Shown here piece by piece: positions 54,872 through 63,634 of a stretch of 64,000 nt of DNA (its first letter is position 1; every line of letters starts with the position of its first letter). A program made the translations under genes and the position numbers. The notes under the pieces were generated by a model. It was given only the letters and a program-made list of their open reading frames with translations. It was not told the origin of the DNA and ran no database searches. Source of the DNA: Streptomyces sp. HD. GTDB lineage: Bacteria; Actinomycetota; Actinomycetes; Streptomycetales; Streptomycetaceae. The stretch lies in assembly GCF_028369295.1 (NCBI RefSeq), contig NZ_JAQMYP010000032.1:1-64000 (forward strand). Direction: 5' to 3'.

Positions 54872-54936
54872 CAACGGGGCTCCCCGTGAGACAGCAGATC
54901 GACCAAGATCCGACTGCCTGTGAGGGAGCCCCGTTG
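54872..54936. repeat. Long hairpin, 13-bp perfect stem
   Basis: CAACGGGGCTCCC (54872-54884) is mirrored by GGGAGCCCCGTTG (54924-54936) around a 39-base loop that includes short secondary dyads. It lies just outside the inverted duplication. It could be a transposon end, a recombination site or a bidirectional terminator. Confidence 0.6.
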
Positions 54937-54964
54937 AGCGCTTAGTTTGCCATCAGTGTCTTTC

Positions 54965-55243
54965 TCAGCCGTCACGACGGCGGCTCGTCCGGTATCGCAT
55001 CGAAGCCTCCGAAGACGGTTGGACTCGCAGTTCGACGACCGGATCCGGCTCGGCGTACTCACCGAGGAGGCCACCTCTCGAAGTGCTTGAGAGGTAGACC
55101 GCAAGGCCGAGCGACGCCGCCGGCTTCTGCCAGCCCTCGCGGTGGTCTATTTCGTCCTGCGTATGTGCCAGTTCAGCTGTTGCTCGCGAGCACGTCGATG
55201 CGGCTCGGTGTGCTTTCCGCAGCTCGTCGGCGAGCTCGTGCAC
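54965..55243 (-). CDS. Possible small hypothetical protein
   Basis: A 92-codon frame begins with a plausible helix (MHELADELRKAHRAAST, TAELAHTQDEIDHREG) and ends in a basic tail. No family is recognised. The interval up to 55411 contains frame scraps (VIVVGYSPE) that suggest a decayed longer gene on the minus strand, so this may be its remnant. Confidence 0.3.
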   Translation of the reverse strand: MHELADELRKAHRAASTCSRATAELAHTQDEIDHREGWQKPAASLGLAVYLSSTSRGGLLGEYAEPDPVVELRVQPSSEASMRYRTSRRRDG

Positions 55244-55411
55244 CTCGCCTCGGCGCTGGCTTCGTGTACCTCGACGAGGCGCACGGGCTCGCCGACGATT
55301 GGGCCTGCCACGGCCGCCGTCTACTCCGGCGAGTAGCCGACGACGATGACGGTGTTGCCGCCCCCGACGACGAGCTCAGCCACTGCCGCGCCGGTGGCGA
55401 CGACCGTGTGA

Positions 55412-56245
55412 TTACTCGCGGTGTCCTTGCGCCTCAGCGGACACCGGCTCCCACTCGTTCCAGGTCTCGAGCCGCTGCTGGTACAGGCCGCTGACCAGTG
55501 GCAGTGGGGCGGTACCGAAGAAGATGCGCAGCGGTGGCTGCTCGGCGTCGACGACCTTCAGGAGCGCGGGGCCGACGGCGACCGGGTCGCCGATGTACGA
55601 CGCCGGGGTGTGCTTTTGCTGCTCGGCGAAGGCCTGGCGGAGTCCGTCATACTGCGGCTGAGGTGTGGTGTGGACGGCGCTGCTGCCGCTCCAGTCGGTG
55701 GCGTAGCCGCCGGGCTCGACGAGGGTGACCTTGATGCCGAAGGGGGCGACCTCCTGGGCGAGCGATTCCGTGAGGCCTTCGAGGGCCCACTTCGATGCGT
55801 GGTAGCCGCCGAGGTACGGGAAGGCGGCGATGCCGCCGATCGTGGAGATCTGGACGATGTGACCCGAGCCCTGCTCGCGCAGGATCGGCAGGACCGCTTG
55901 GGTGACATGCAGCACGCCGAAAAGGTTGACCTCGAACTGGTCGCGCAGCTGCTCGACGGTGATCTCCTCGACGGGGCCGAAGAGGCCGTAACCAGCGTTG
56001 TTCACCACGACGTCGAGTGTGCCGAATTTGGCCTTGGCGTCGGCCACCGCCTGGAAGACGCTGTCACGGTCGGTCACGTCGAGCTGCAGCGGCAGCAGCG
56101 CGTCGCCGTACTGCGTGAGGAGGTCGTCGAGGGCGTCGGTGTTCCGGACGGTCGCCGCGACGCGGTCGCCGCGATCCAGCGCTGCCTTCGTGAACTCCCG
56201 GCCGAATCCTCGGCCCGCTCCCGTGATGAACCATGCCTTTGACAT
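55412..56245 (-). CDS. Short-chain dehydrogenase/reductase
   Basis: The 278-residue protein has TGAGRGFG, VNNAGYG, Ser in QISTIGGIA and YHASK, of the oxidoreductase group that acts on diverse ketones and alcohols. The ATG at 56245 is preferred because AAGGAAA lies upstream. A longer frame starts at 56308 without support. It is divergent from a broken dienelactone hydrolase. Confidence 0.87.
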   Translation of the reverse strand: MSKAWFITGAGRGFGREFTKAALDRGDRVAATVRNTDALDDLLTQYGDALLPLQLDVTDRDSVFQAVADAKAKFGTLDVVVNNAGYGLFGPVEEITVEQLRDQFEVNLFGVLHVTQAVLPILREQGSGHIVQISTIGGIAAFPYLGGYHASKWALEGLTESLAQEVAPFGIKVTLVEPGGYATDWSGSSAVHTTPQPQYDGLRQAFAEQQKHTPASYIGDPVAVGPALLKVVDAEQPPLRIFFGTAPLPLVSGLYQQRLETWNEWEPVSAEAQGHRE

Positions 56246-56278
56246 AACGATTTCCTTTTCGACTACGGACAGCAGGTG

Positions 56279-56930
56279 TGCGTGTTCGCGCCCGACGACG
56301 CGACGCACCCCGGTGCGCTCATGTACGCGGATGCCTTCGGCATCCGACCGCCAGCGTTGGGCATGGGCTGGCGCCTTGCTGAATACGGCTACGTCGTCCT
56401 CGTCCCCGACGTCTTCTGTCGAGCCGGGGCCTACGGGCCGCTGAAACTGAAGGAGGTGTTCGGGAGCTCAAACAGGTCGGAAGTGCTTGGGCCCGATTAC
56501 CTCCTCGACCGACGCTCGCCGCGCTGCCGAGGAGAGCAAGGCGTTCCTCGACTACCTTGCCTCGCGCGACGATGTTGCCAGTACGGGAGTCGGCGTGACC
56601 GGTTACTGCATGGGCGGGGCGCTCGCATTCACCGCCGTCGGCACCTGTCCCGACCGGATCGTCGCGCTCGCGACGTTCCACACTGGGTGCCTCATCACCG
56701 ACGACGAGCTGAGCCCGAGCCGCGTTGTGCCGCACCTCAAGGCCCGGGTGCTCGTCGCCGGCGCGGACCATGACGCGGGCTACTCACCGGAGATGGTCGA
56801 GGAGCTCGACCGGCAGCTGACCGAGGCCGCCGCAGAGCGCCACAGGACCGAGCTGATCGCCCTGTTCGACGAGACCCTGACGCCGACGGACGCAATGATG
56901 GCCCTTCTATGCGGAGCCCCGGATCATGCC
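56279..56930 (+). pseudogene. Broken dienelactone hydrolase
   Basis: One frame reads VFAPDDATHPGALMYADAFG and YVVLVPDVFCRAGAYGPLKL. After a shift near 56485 the next reads AAEESKAFLDYLASRDDV, then GVTGYCMGGALAFTAVG with the Cys nucleophile, and RVLVAGADHDAGYSPEM. The first 20 residues are missing because the divergent SDR promoter region abuts, and the C-terminus runs into the P450. Non-functional as read. Confidence 0.75.
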
Positions 56931-58162
56931 CGCGCGACCGGCAGCTCGGTGATCTGGTTGATGAAGTTCGACCATCCACGCTTCGGCGTACCGTTCAAGC
57001 GGAGGCGGACGCCGGCGGCGCGTAGTTCCTCGAAGAGGATCTGGACCTCGAGCTTCGCGAGATATGAGCCGATGCAACGATGAACCCCACTGCCGAAGGC
57101 GAGGGTTGCCGTCTCCGTCCGCCACGGATTGAATGTGTCAGGCTCGGCGAAGACGGACCCGTCCCGGTTGGCCGAGACGAAGTAGAGAACGACCGCGTCA
57201 CCCTGGAGCACCTGCGTGCCCGCTACTTCCACGTCGCGAGTGGCCAGGCGAGCCATCTGCATTGCAGGGCTGATGAGGCGGATGAATTCGTTCGCCAGCT
57301 TGCCGCTGATCCCTTCGTCAACGGCTCGTTCGGTAGCAGCCCAGATATCCTCGTTCTCGAGAATCATCCGCATCGACTGACCGATCGCCGTGTGCGTCGT
57401 CTCGAAACCCGCAGTCAGGATCAAGAGCGTCCACTGAAGGAACTCCGGCTGAGTGATGTCGCCGGCATCCGCGATTTTGGCGAGCGCGGTGAACATGTCA
57501 TCAGCGGGTTCCTTTCGCTTGCGCTCTTGCATGTCGGCGCAGTACGCCTGGATCTCTTCCTGTATGCGCTGCACCGCCTCGATCTGGGCGGCCATGCCGT
57601 CCTCGGTCTGCATGCCGGCCGCGAACAGCCTGTTCGTCCAGTCGACAATGCGCTGGCGATCCTCGCGGGGGCAGCCGAGCACTTTGCCGATCACATAGGC
57701 CGGAATGGTCCGAGCGAACTTCTCGACGTAGTCGAATTCCGTCACCGACTCGACGTCGGCGATGACTTCGCGGACAATCTCCCGGATCCAGGGTTCAAAG
57801 TTCGCGACGACCCGCGGCCCGAATCCCGCCGCGGCCGCCCGGCGAAGGCCTGCGTGACGCGGGGGGTCGGTGAACATGAGGTTGTCGCACATCGGCGCCG
57901 GGGCCGGGAACGGGTAAATCAGCGGGTAGGAAACGCCGTGCGTTGACGTGAAAGCGCTGGGGTCCTGTTCGATGGCGACGATGTCCTCGAAGCGCGTCAC
58001 GGCCCAATATCCGCCGCGGGCCGGCGAGGGCTTGGCCGGCTGCCAGTACAGCCCTTCGCGCTCCCGAAGGAGGCGGAACCCGTCATGGGGGACGGCGTCC
58101 ACGAACGTCCGCGGATCGCTTAGGTCAGGAATGACGTCTTCTACGGCTATCGATCCGGTCAC
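56924..58162 (-). CDS. Cytochrome P450 (CYP125/CYP142-like)
   Basis: The 412-residue protein has the I-helix AGFETT (251-256), K-helix NEFIR with Glu292 and Arg295, and LAFGSGVHRCIG with heme ligand Cys363. The PMCDNLMFTDPPRHAGLRR segment and ISPAMQMARLATRDVEVAG are typical of steroid and terpene P450s of the CYP125/CYP142/CYP124 branch. The nearby [2Fe-2S] ferredoxin and reductase could drive it. Its upstream region carries a strong palindrome at 58293. Confidence 0.9.
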   Translation of the reverse strand: MTGSIAVEDVIPDLSDPRTFVDAVPHDGFRLLREREGLYWQPAKPSPARGGYWAVTRFEDIVAIEQDPSAFTSTHGVSYPLIYPFPAPAPMCDNLMFTDPPRHAGLRRAAAAGFGPRVVANFEPWIREIVREVIADVESVTEFDYVEKFARTIPAYVIGKVLGCPREDRQRIVDWTNRLFAAGMQTEDGMAAQIEAVQRIQEEIQAYCADMQERKRKEPADDMFTALAKIADAGDITQPEFLQWTLLILTAGFETTHTAIGQSMRMILENEDIWAATERAVDEGISGKLANEFIRLISPAMQMARLATRDVEVAGTQVLQGDAVVLYFVSANRDGSVFAEPDTFNPWRTETATLAFGSGVHRCIGSYLAKLEVQILFEELRAAGVRLRLNGTPKRGWSNFINQITELPVARA

Positions 58163-58292
58163 TTCTTCCTCCTTGAATGAGTGACTCGAAAGAAGCAGAG
58201 CGTCCTCAGTCGGAATCCCACTCTGCTTCGCTGCAGACGAAGGTGCGCCCCAGAAACGAGTTGCAGCTTCACGCTACAAAAGCTCCGGGTCA

Positions 58293-58314
58293 GGGTCAAC
58301 CGTTTGGTTGACCC
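58293..58314. promoter_or_regulatory. Perfect 9-bp dyad upstream of the P450
   Basis: GGGTCAACC (58293-58301) and GGTTGACCC (58306-58314) flank GTTT. The dyad lies about 130 bp upstream of the P450 start and 165 bp before the converging CoA-transferase end. It has the shape of a TetR or GntR operator (TCAACC-N4-GGTTGA). Confidence 0.65.
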
Positions 58315-58337
58315 GTTCGGAAATAGTCAGGAAGCTC

Positions 58338-58469
58338 ATGTCGCGGCCGATGAGCCAGGGCGTTCCGCCGACGCGAGCACGACCCGTTGTTGTGCGGCGC
58401 CAGCCCATTGGTGCCGACGAGGTGATCAACCTTGTGCGTCGCGCTGAAAGGCGCCTCGCGAGCGATTAG
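58338..58469 (+). CDS. Possible 43-codon ORF or regulator tail
   Basis: A plus-strand ATG at 58338 opens a 43-codon frame with an Arg-rich start and GADEVINLVRRAERRL near the end. It overlaps the CoA-transferase stop. It could be the last helix of a lost regulator. No further support. Confidence 0.2.
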   Translation: MSRPMSQGVPPTRARPVVVRRQPIGADEVINLVRRAERRLASD

Positions 58470-59926
58470 CTGTTCCAGACGGGGGCTGCGGCCCCAGGTC
58501 GGTCGGGGGTCTTGTCCCAGAACAGAGGAGTGCGCTCTATCCCGATCGGGAACACCATCCGCTTCACGGGGCCGAGCGGGCTGCCATAGATGCGGTCTTC
58601 CCAAGGCCCGTCGAGCGGGAGCCGGATGTCGGGTCCGCCCTCGGGGTTCGGCCCGGCCTTGATGAGCAGGGATGCGGTGCGCGCGAGCGAATACTTGGTC
58701 GTCGACCCCGAGCCGGTCTGCAAACGCTTGGTGAGGCCGCGGATCGCGGCCGCCGCGATCTGATAGCCGGTGGCGAGATCCAAGCCCTCAACGGGGGTGT
58801 GGCGTGGCCGCGATGCGTCGACGTCGTACCCGTTGATCTGGAGCGGCACACGGCGCGACGGGTCGGCGAGCGCCCATTCCTGCGTCGCGTTGGCCAAGCC
58901 GACACTGAACTGCACCACGGTGTCGAAGCCGCGGCGCATGCTCCAGGGCCCCTCCCATCCGTATGCACGGAGGGCGACCTCGACGAGATCCGGGTTGAGT
59001 CGGCGGCGCTCCTCCTCTGGAACGAAGCCGTCGATCGCGCCGGGACGGTAGCCGTGCACCAGCACGTCCGCTTCGGCGAGAAGGCGCTTGAACTGCTCGA
59101 TACCCTCCGGCGTTTTCAGGTCGAGGAAGGCCCACCGCTTGCCCAGCAGCAAGTCGTAGCCGAGCGGGATGTGGCGCGACTCCTCGGAGCCGGGTGCGTC
59201 GATTCGCAGTACCTCGGCGCCGAGGGCGGCGAGGAAGCGGGTGCCGGTCGGACCGGCGACGACACGCGTCAGATCGAGCACCTTGATGCCCGAGAGCGGG
59301 CGGCCCGGCGTGGGCCGCCACCCACTGCCCTCCGCGGCGAACTCGGTCACCGCCGCCAGGGGCTCGACGTCCACCGCGGCCCCGGCCGGATGCGCGAACC
59401 ACTCTTCGGGGGTGCGGCTGGCCGCGACGACGCACCCGACGTCCACGAGTTCCTGCTCGATTTCGTCGGCGGCGCGCTCGCGAACGACGGCTGCGACGGC
59501 TTCGATGTCGTCCTCCACGCCGAGTGCCTTGACGACGCGCTCGCGGTTGGCCGGGAAGCCATGCAGCCGCAGCCAGCGCCCATCCGTGGTCGCGATCTCC
59601 GTGTGGAACGGAGGGAAGTGAACCGGACGCGGCGGCGGCGGGTTCAGCAGGCGCGATGGTCCTGGCGGCAGCAGGAACCATCCGCTGCTGAGTACGCGGT
59701 CGACCTCTACCGCGGATGCGGGGGCTCCGCCGGCCTCGAGCAGCTCGCTCACGGCGACGCCGGCAACGCCGAACGCGGCGGCGGCGAGATCGGTCTGCGC
59801 GAAGGCGCCGGGCAACGAGCCCTCACCGGTGAACGTGACGCGCTCGGCGACGGACGCGTCACCTCCGAGCGCCGCCCACATCTCGGACAGGAAGGCGCGG
59901 GCGAGGGGCTGAGTCGTCTCTGACAT
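58466..59926 (-). CDS. Type III CoA-transferase, long form
   Basis: The 486-residue protein has an unusual N-terminal region of about 100 residues before the CaiB core. The core includes RWLRLHGFPANRERV, ASRTPEEWFAHPAGAAVDVE, IKVLDLTRVVAGPTGTRFLA, KRWAFLDLKTPEG and RRGFDTVVQFSVGLA. It presumably transfers CoA to a carboxylic acid. A fragment of a close paralogue survives at 34389-34840. It is followed after 4 bp by an alpha/beta hydrolase on the same strand. Confidence 0.88.
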   Translation of the reverse strand: MSETTQPLARAFLSEMWAALGGDASVAERVTFTGEGSLPGAFAQTDLAAAAFGVAGVAVSELLEAGGAPASAVEVDRVLSSGWFLLPPGPSRLLNPPPPRPVHFPPFHTEIATTDGRWLRLHGFPANRERVVKALGVEDDIEAVAAVVRERAADEIEQELVDVGCVVAASRTPEEWFAHPAGAAVDVEPLAAVTEFAAEGSGWRPTPGRPLSGIKVLDLTRVVAGPTGTRFLAALGAEVLRIDAPGSEESRHIPLGYDLLLGKRWAFLDLKTPEGIEQFKRLLAEADVLVHGYRPGAIDGFVPEEERRRLNPDLVEVALRAYGWEGPWSMRRGFDTVVQFSVGLANATQEWALADPSRRVPLQINGYDVDASRPRHTPVEGLDLATGYQIAAAAIRGLTKRLQTGSGSTTKYSLARTASLLIKAGPNPEGGPDIRLPLDGPWEDRIYGSPLGPVKRMVFPIGIERTPLFWDKTPDRPGAAAPVWNS

Positions 59927-59930
59927 GGCG

Positions 59931-60836
59931 TTACCTCTTCATCTCGGTGTTCGGACGGCCGGGATCGCGCGACCGGTCGCTGGTGCCGCCCGGCATCGAC
60001 CACCAGCCGTCAAGAAGCGCGCGGAGCACCCCGACGAAGGCGAGCGGCTGCTCGAGCATGGGGTTGTGGCCCGCCTCCGGCACGGTGGTCACCACGGCGC
60101 GGGCCGGGGTGAGTTGCCGCATCTCCGCCGCCGCCTCGGGCGTGAGCAGCCCGTGGTCGGTGCGCACGATCGCGAGCGGCACGCGCAGGTCCGGCAGGAG
60201 CCGGCGCAGCGGGATGCGACGGATGCCGTAGCTGTCCGCGCGCTTCCAGCGCCAGGCGTCGCCGTCCCACCCGAGCGAGGTCTCGGCGACATGCCGCTCG
60301 AGAGCCGGCTCCACCTCGATCCCCGCCCGGGAGGCCACGGGGGCGAACTGTGCGATCCCGTCCTCGAGGGACGCGAACCGCTCACTGGGCTTTTCCCGTC
60401 CCGGCCACTCCCCGTCGTGGAACCGGACGTCGACGGTCGCGACGCCCGCGAGGGCGTCACCGAGCTCGACGGCGGCGGTCACCGCGGGAAGGCCGCCCAT
60501 GCTGTGGCCGACGACGATCGGACGCTCAAGTCCGTCGTCACGGATCACCGCCGTGAGTTCCCTCGCCCATTGCTCGGTGTCGTACTCGGAGCGCCAGGCG
60601 CTGTCACCATGCCCTGTGAGGTCGGGGGCGAGCACGCGATACCCGCCCAGGAGCGGGGCGATGTGGTCCCACCACCGGGCATGGGCCAGGCCTCCGTGCA
60701 CGAGCACCACGCCCGGAGCACCCACAGGGCCCCACGCGCGGTACCGCACCGTTGCACCTTCGACGTCGACGGCCCGCTCATCGGGTCGCTCGGCGAGCGC
60801 GCGGCGCAGCCACGCGGGTCCGGTCGACACGGTCAT
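59931..60836 (-). CDS. Alpha/beta hydrolase
   Basis: The 301-residue protein has VVLVHGGLAHARWWDHI, PDLTGHGDS, elbow VVGHSMGGLPAVTAAVELGD, acid in VRTDHGLLTPE and His in EAGHNPMLEQP. This is the haloalkane-dehalogenase/C-C-hydrolase-like group. The ATG at 60836 is 8 bp before the DUF35 stop. It belongs to the leftward operon ending with the long CoA-transferase. Confidence 0.87.
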   Translation of the reverse strand: MTVSTGPAWLRRALAERPDERAVDVEGATVRYRAWGPVGAPGVVLVHGGLAHARWWDHIAPLLGGYRVLAPDLTGHGDSAWRSEYDTEQWARELTAVIRDDGLERPIVVGHSMGGLPAVTAAVELGDALAGVATVDVRFHDGEWPGREKPSERFASLEDGIAQFAPVASRAGIEVEPALERHVAETSLGWDGDAWRWKRADSYGIRRIPLRRLLPDLRVPLAIVRTDHGLLTPEAAAEMRQLTPARAVVTTVPEAGHNPMLEQPLAFVGVLRALLDGWWSMPGGTSDRSRDPGRPNTEMKR

Positions 60837-60843
60837 CGACGCC

Positions 60844-61248
60844 TCACTCGGCGGCAAACCGCACGAGGGTGACCTCGTCGCTGGCATCGTCCCAGGTCGC
60901 GGTGACACGCATGTCCACCTTCGCGTCCTCCGGCGCGATATCGAGCCGCACCGTGAACACGGGACCGTCGTCGGTCTTCACACGTCCCACGACGTAGGGG
61001 ATCTCGTCCTTCTTGCTCGGATCGAGCGCACGGTGGTACACGATGTAGCTCCACAACGTGCCGTTGGGCGAGATCTCGGTCCAGGCCTGGTTGGTCGACC
61101 AGCACCGGGGGCAGATCTCCAGGGCCGGGTAGCGCAGGTAACCACAGTCCAGGCACTTCTGAGCGGTGAGTACATGACGCTTCGCCGCCTCCCAGAATCC
61201 GGCCGTCAGCGGCAGGTCGGTGGCGGGCAGATTGGGGTTGTCACTCAC
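60844..61248 (-). CDS. DUF35 Zn-ribbon/OB-fold protein
   Basis: The 134-residue protein has a zinc ribbon with Cys32, Cys35, Cys46 and Cys49 (KCLDCGYLRYPALEICPRC) and an OB-fold (GTLWSYIVYHRAL, VGRVKTDDGPVFTVRLD). Such proteins partner thiolase-like enzymes. The pair with Ltp2-type aldolases in steroid side-chain breakdown is the known parallel. The GTG start overlaps the thiolase-like stop by 4 bp (GTGA). Confidence 0.9.
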   Translation of the reverse strand: MSDNPNLPATDLPLTAGFWEAAKRHVLTAQKCLDCGYLRYPALEICPRCWSTNQAWTEISPNGTLWSYIVYHRALDPSKKDEIPYVVGRVKTDDGPVFTVRLDIAPEDAKVDMRVTATWDDASDEVTLVRFAAE

Positions 61249-62375
61249 GGGTTCACTCCGATGATCGATGCGGCGCTCTTGAGGAAGGTCATCGTCGAGC
61301 AGTACAGGGCCAGCTCCGCTCCGGGCACCTGACGGTCGGGCTCGACCGTGCCGCGGAGCTGACGCACGGCCTCGACCATGTGCAGCCAGCCCCACATGTA
61401 GCTCTCCGACAGCTGACCGCCGTTCGTGTTCAACGGCAGGTCGCCACCGGGACGGATATGCCCCTCGGCCGCCCAGGCCGCGCCCTCCCCTTCCGGTGCG
61501 AAGCCGTAGGCCTCGACCATCTGGAGGTTCCAGACGGCCGTCGGGTTCTGGATGTACAGCACGTCGATGTCGGACGGCGTGAACCCGGTGTTCCTCCAGA
61601 TGTCCGCCGCGGTGCCCTTGATGTTCGGGCGCATGAGGAAGTCGTCGAAGGTGTCGCCGGCGACCTCGGTGTTCTCGGCGATGCCGAGCACGTAGACCGG
61701 CTTGTTCGGGTAATCCTTCGCCCGCTCCGCAGAGGTCACGATCAGTGCGACCGCACCGTCCGAGATCATCGTGACGTCCTCACGACGCAGCGGTTCGACC
61801 AGGTACGGCTTGGCCAGGTAGTCGTCGATCGTCATCGGCTCCTGGAAGATCGCGAGCGGGTTGCGCTGCGCCCACTCCCGCTCGGAGACGGCGAACCAGC
61901 CGAAGTCCTCCTCCTTGGTCCCGTACAGCGCCTTGTGGCGCTGCAGCGCGAGGGCCGCCGGACCGGCGACGTGCACGTAGCCGGACGCGCTCTCCAACGA
62001 CGGGGCCGCCGCCGAGAAGTTGAACTTGCCCGATCGGGCGTTGGCGCCGTAGACCAGCACGATCGTCTCGGCGAGTCCGGAGAGGATCGCCTGGGTCGCC
62101 AGGTGCAGCGAGTAGTTGCAGGTGCCGTAGTCGAGCGTCTGCGCGTACTTCGGGCTCAGCCCGAACAGCGGGCCCACCTGGATATCGATGTTGTTGCCCT
62201 GGACCGACTTGCAGGTGATCAGCCCGTCGAGCTGGTCCTTGGTGAGTTGCGCGTCGGTCAAAGCCGCCTGGATTGCCTCGATCGAAAGCTGCTCGGCCGT
62301 CTTGCCGGGGAACGTGCCCTGGTCGGAATGGCCGACACCGACGATCGCGACCTTGCCGCGGACGTCCACTGTCAT
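61245..62375 (-). CDS. Thiolase-fold enzyme, Ltp2/SCP-X-like
   Basis: The 376-residue protein has VAIVGVGHSDQGTFPG, Cys86 in DYGTCNYSLH and C-terminal NTNGGQLSESYMWGW, where thiolases usually carry the GHP motif. This absence, together with the adjacent DUF35 gene, supports retro-aldol cleavage rather than classical thiolysis. The ATG at 62375 has AAGGAC before it. It may split a branched acyl-CoA produced from the CoA-activated substrate. Confidence 0.85.
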   Translation of the reverse strand: MTVDVRGKVAIVGVGHSDQGTFPGKTAEQLSIEAIQAALTDAQLTKDQLDGLITCKSVQGNNIDIQVGPLFGLSPKYAQTLDYGTCNYSLHLATQAILSGLAETIVLVYGANARSGKFNFSAAAPSLESASGYVHVAGPAALALQRHKALYGTKEEDFGWFAVSEREWAQRNPLAIFQEPMTIDDYLAKPYLVEPLRREDVTMISDGAVALIVTSAERAKDYPNKPVYVLGIAENTEVAGDTFDDFLMRPNIKGTAADIWRNTGFTPSDIDVLYIQNPTAVWNLQMVEAYGFAPEGEGAAWAAEGHIRPGGDLPLNTNGGQLSESYMWGWLHMVEAVRQLRGTVEPDRQVPGAELALYCSTMTFLKSAASIIGVNP

Positions 62376-62422
62376 TTTTTGTCCTTGCTCTGAGTTTTCT
62401 GAAGTCCGTGGATTCGGGTGCG

Positions 62423-63634
62423 TCAGCCCTGGCGGGCGTTGGCTGGGGCCGACACGACCGACTGCTCGACGAGCGACGCGATCTCGTCCTCGTCGTAGCC
62501 GAGTTCGCCGAGCACCTCGAACGTGTCCTCGCCGATCCGCGGACCGTTGCGACGGATATGGTCCGGACCGCCCTCGTCGAAGGCGACCGCCCAGCCGCGC
62601 TGGCGTTCGGTGCCGCCGCCCGGCGCGGACACCTCCTGCCACCACCCGCGCGAGCGCAGATACGGGTCATCGAGCAGCTGCTCGCCGCTGCGCACCGGCA
62701 TCGCCATGACGCCCGCCGCCCGCAGTGTCGCGGAGGCATCCGCGTCAGAGCGGGATGCCGACCACCGCTCGGTCGTCGCGCGCACCAGAGCGGCGCGCGC
62801 CGCGTCGTCGCCGGCACCGGAGAGGTCGGCACCGACGACGGATGCGACCAGCTCGAGCTCCTCCGGCGAACGCAGCGAGATCGCGACCCACGCGTCGTCT
62901 CCCGAGCTCGGCGTCAGCCACTCGATGCTGTCGGGGGTGCTGTTGCCGGTGGGCACCGGATTCTCGCCGGTCAGGGAGGTGCGCAGCACCTGGTCGCCCA
63001 TCAAGGCGGTGACGGTCTCACGCTGGGACAGGTCGAGCCAGCGCGCCTGACCGTCGCGACGAGACGCCAGCACGGCCGCGATGATGAGGGCCGGGCCGAG
63101 CGAGTTCGCCGTCTGGTCGGGGTAGTTGATGCGCGCGCTCGACCAGATCGGGCTGTCGCTGTCGTACCCGGAGTACGACATGACGCCGCCGAGAGCGTCC
63201 AGGGTCAGGCCGAAAGAGGTGAAGCCGCTGCTCGGACCGGTGAGGCCCTGGCTCGAGATCGAGGCCAGCACGATGTCGGGCCGGATCGCGACCAGGTCGC
63301 GGAACCCGAGGCCGAGGCGCTCGACCACGCCCCGGCGGAAGTTCTCGGCGACGACGTCGCTCGTGGCGACGATCCGCCGCACGACCTCCAGCCCCTCGGG
63401 GGTCTTGAGGTCGACGGCGATGGCGCGCTTGTTGCGGTTGGCCGTGCGGAACGGCGGGAAGGCGACGTCGGCGCCGATGTCGCCGCCCATGCCGCCGCGG
63501 TACAGGTCGGGGCGGGTGACGCCCTCGATCTTGATCACGTCGGCGCCGAAGTCGGCCAGCACCTGGGTGGCCGCGGCCCCGGCCGTCACGATGGTGAGGT
63601 CCGCGACGCGCAGACCGTCCAGCATCCCGCTCAT
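62423..63634 (-). CDS. Type III CoA-transferase (CaiB/BaiF)
   Basis: The 403-residue protein has RVADLTIVTAGAAATQVLAD, ADVIKIEGVTRPDLY, NRNKRAIAVDLKTPEG and NFRRGVVERLGLGF, with probable catalytic Asp in NYPDQTA. Its start overlaps the next CoA-transferase end by 4 bp. Tandem CaiB subunits often form heteromeric or dual-specificity transferases. The short intergenic region of about 47 bp to the thiolase supports one transcription unit. Confidence 0.88.
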   Translation of the reverse strand: MSGMLDGLRVADLTIVTAGAAATQVLADFGADVIKIEGVTRPDLYRGGMGGDIGADVAFPPFRTANRNKRAIAVDLKTPEGLEVVRRIVATSDVVAENFRRGVVERLGLGFRDLVAIRPDIVLASISSQGLTGPSSGFTSFGLTLDALGGVMSYSGYDSDSPIWSSARINYPDQTANSLGPALIIAAVLASRRDGQARWLDLSQRETVTALMGDQVLRTSLTGENPVPTGNSTPDSIEWLTPSSGDDAWVAISLRSPEELELVASVVGADLSGAGDDAARAALVRATTERWSASRSDADASATLRAAGVMAMPVRSGEQLLDDPYLRSRGWWQEVSAPGGGTERQRGWAVAFDEGGPDHIRRNGPRIGEDTFEVLGELGYDEDEIASLVEQSVVSAPANARQG

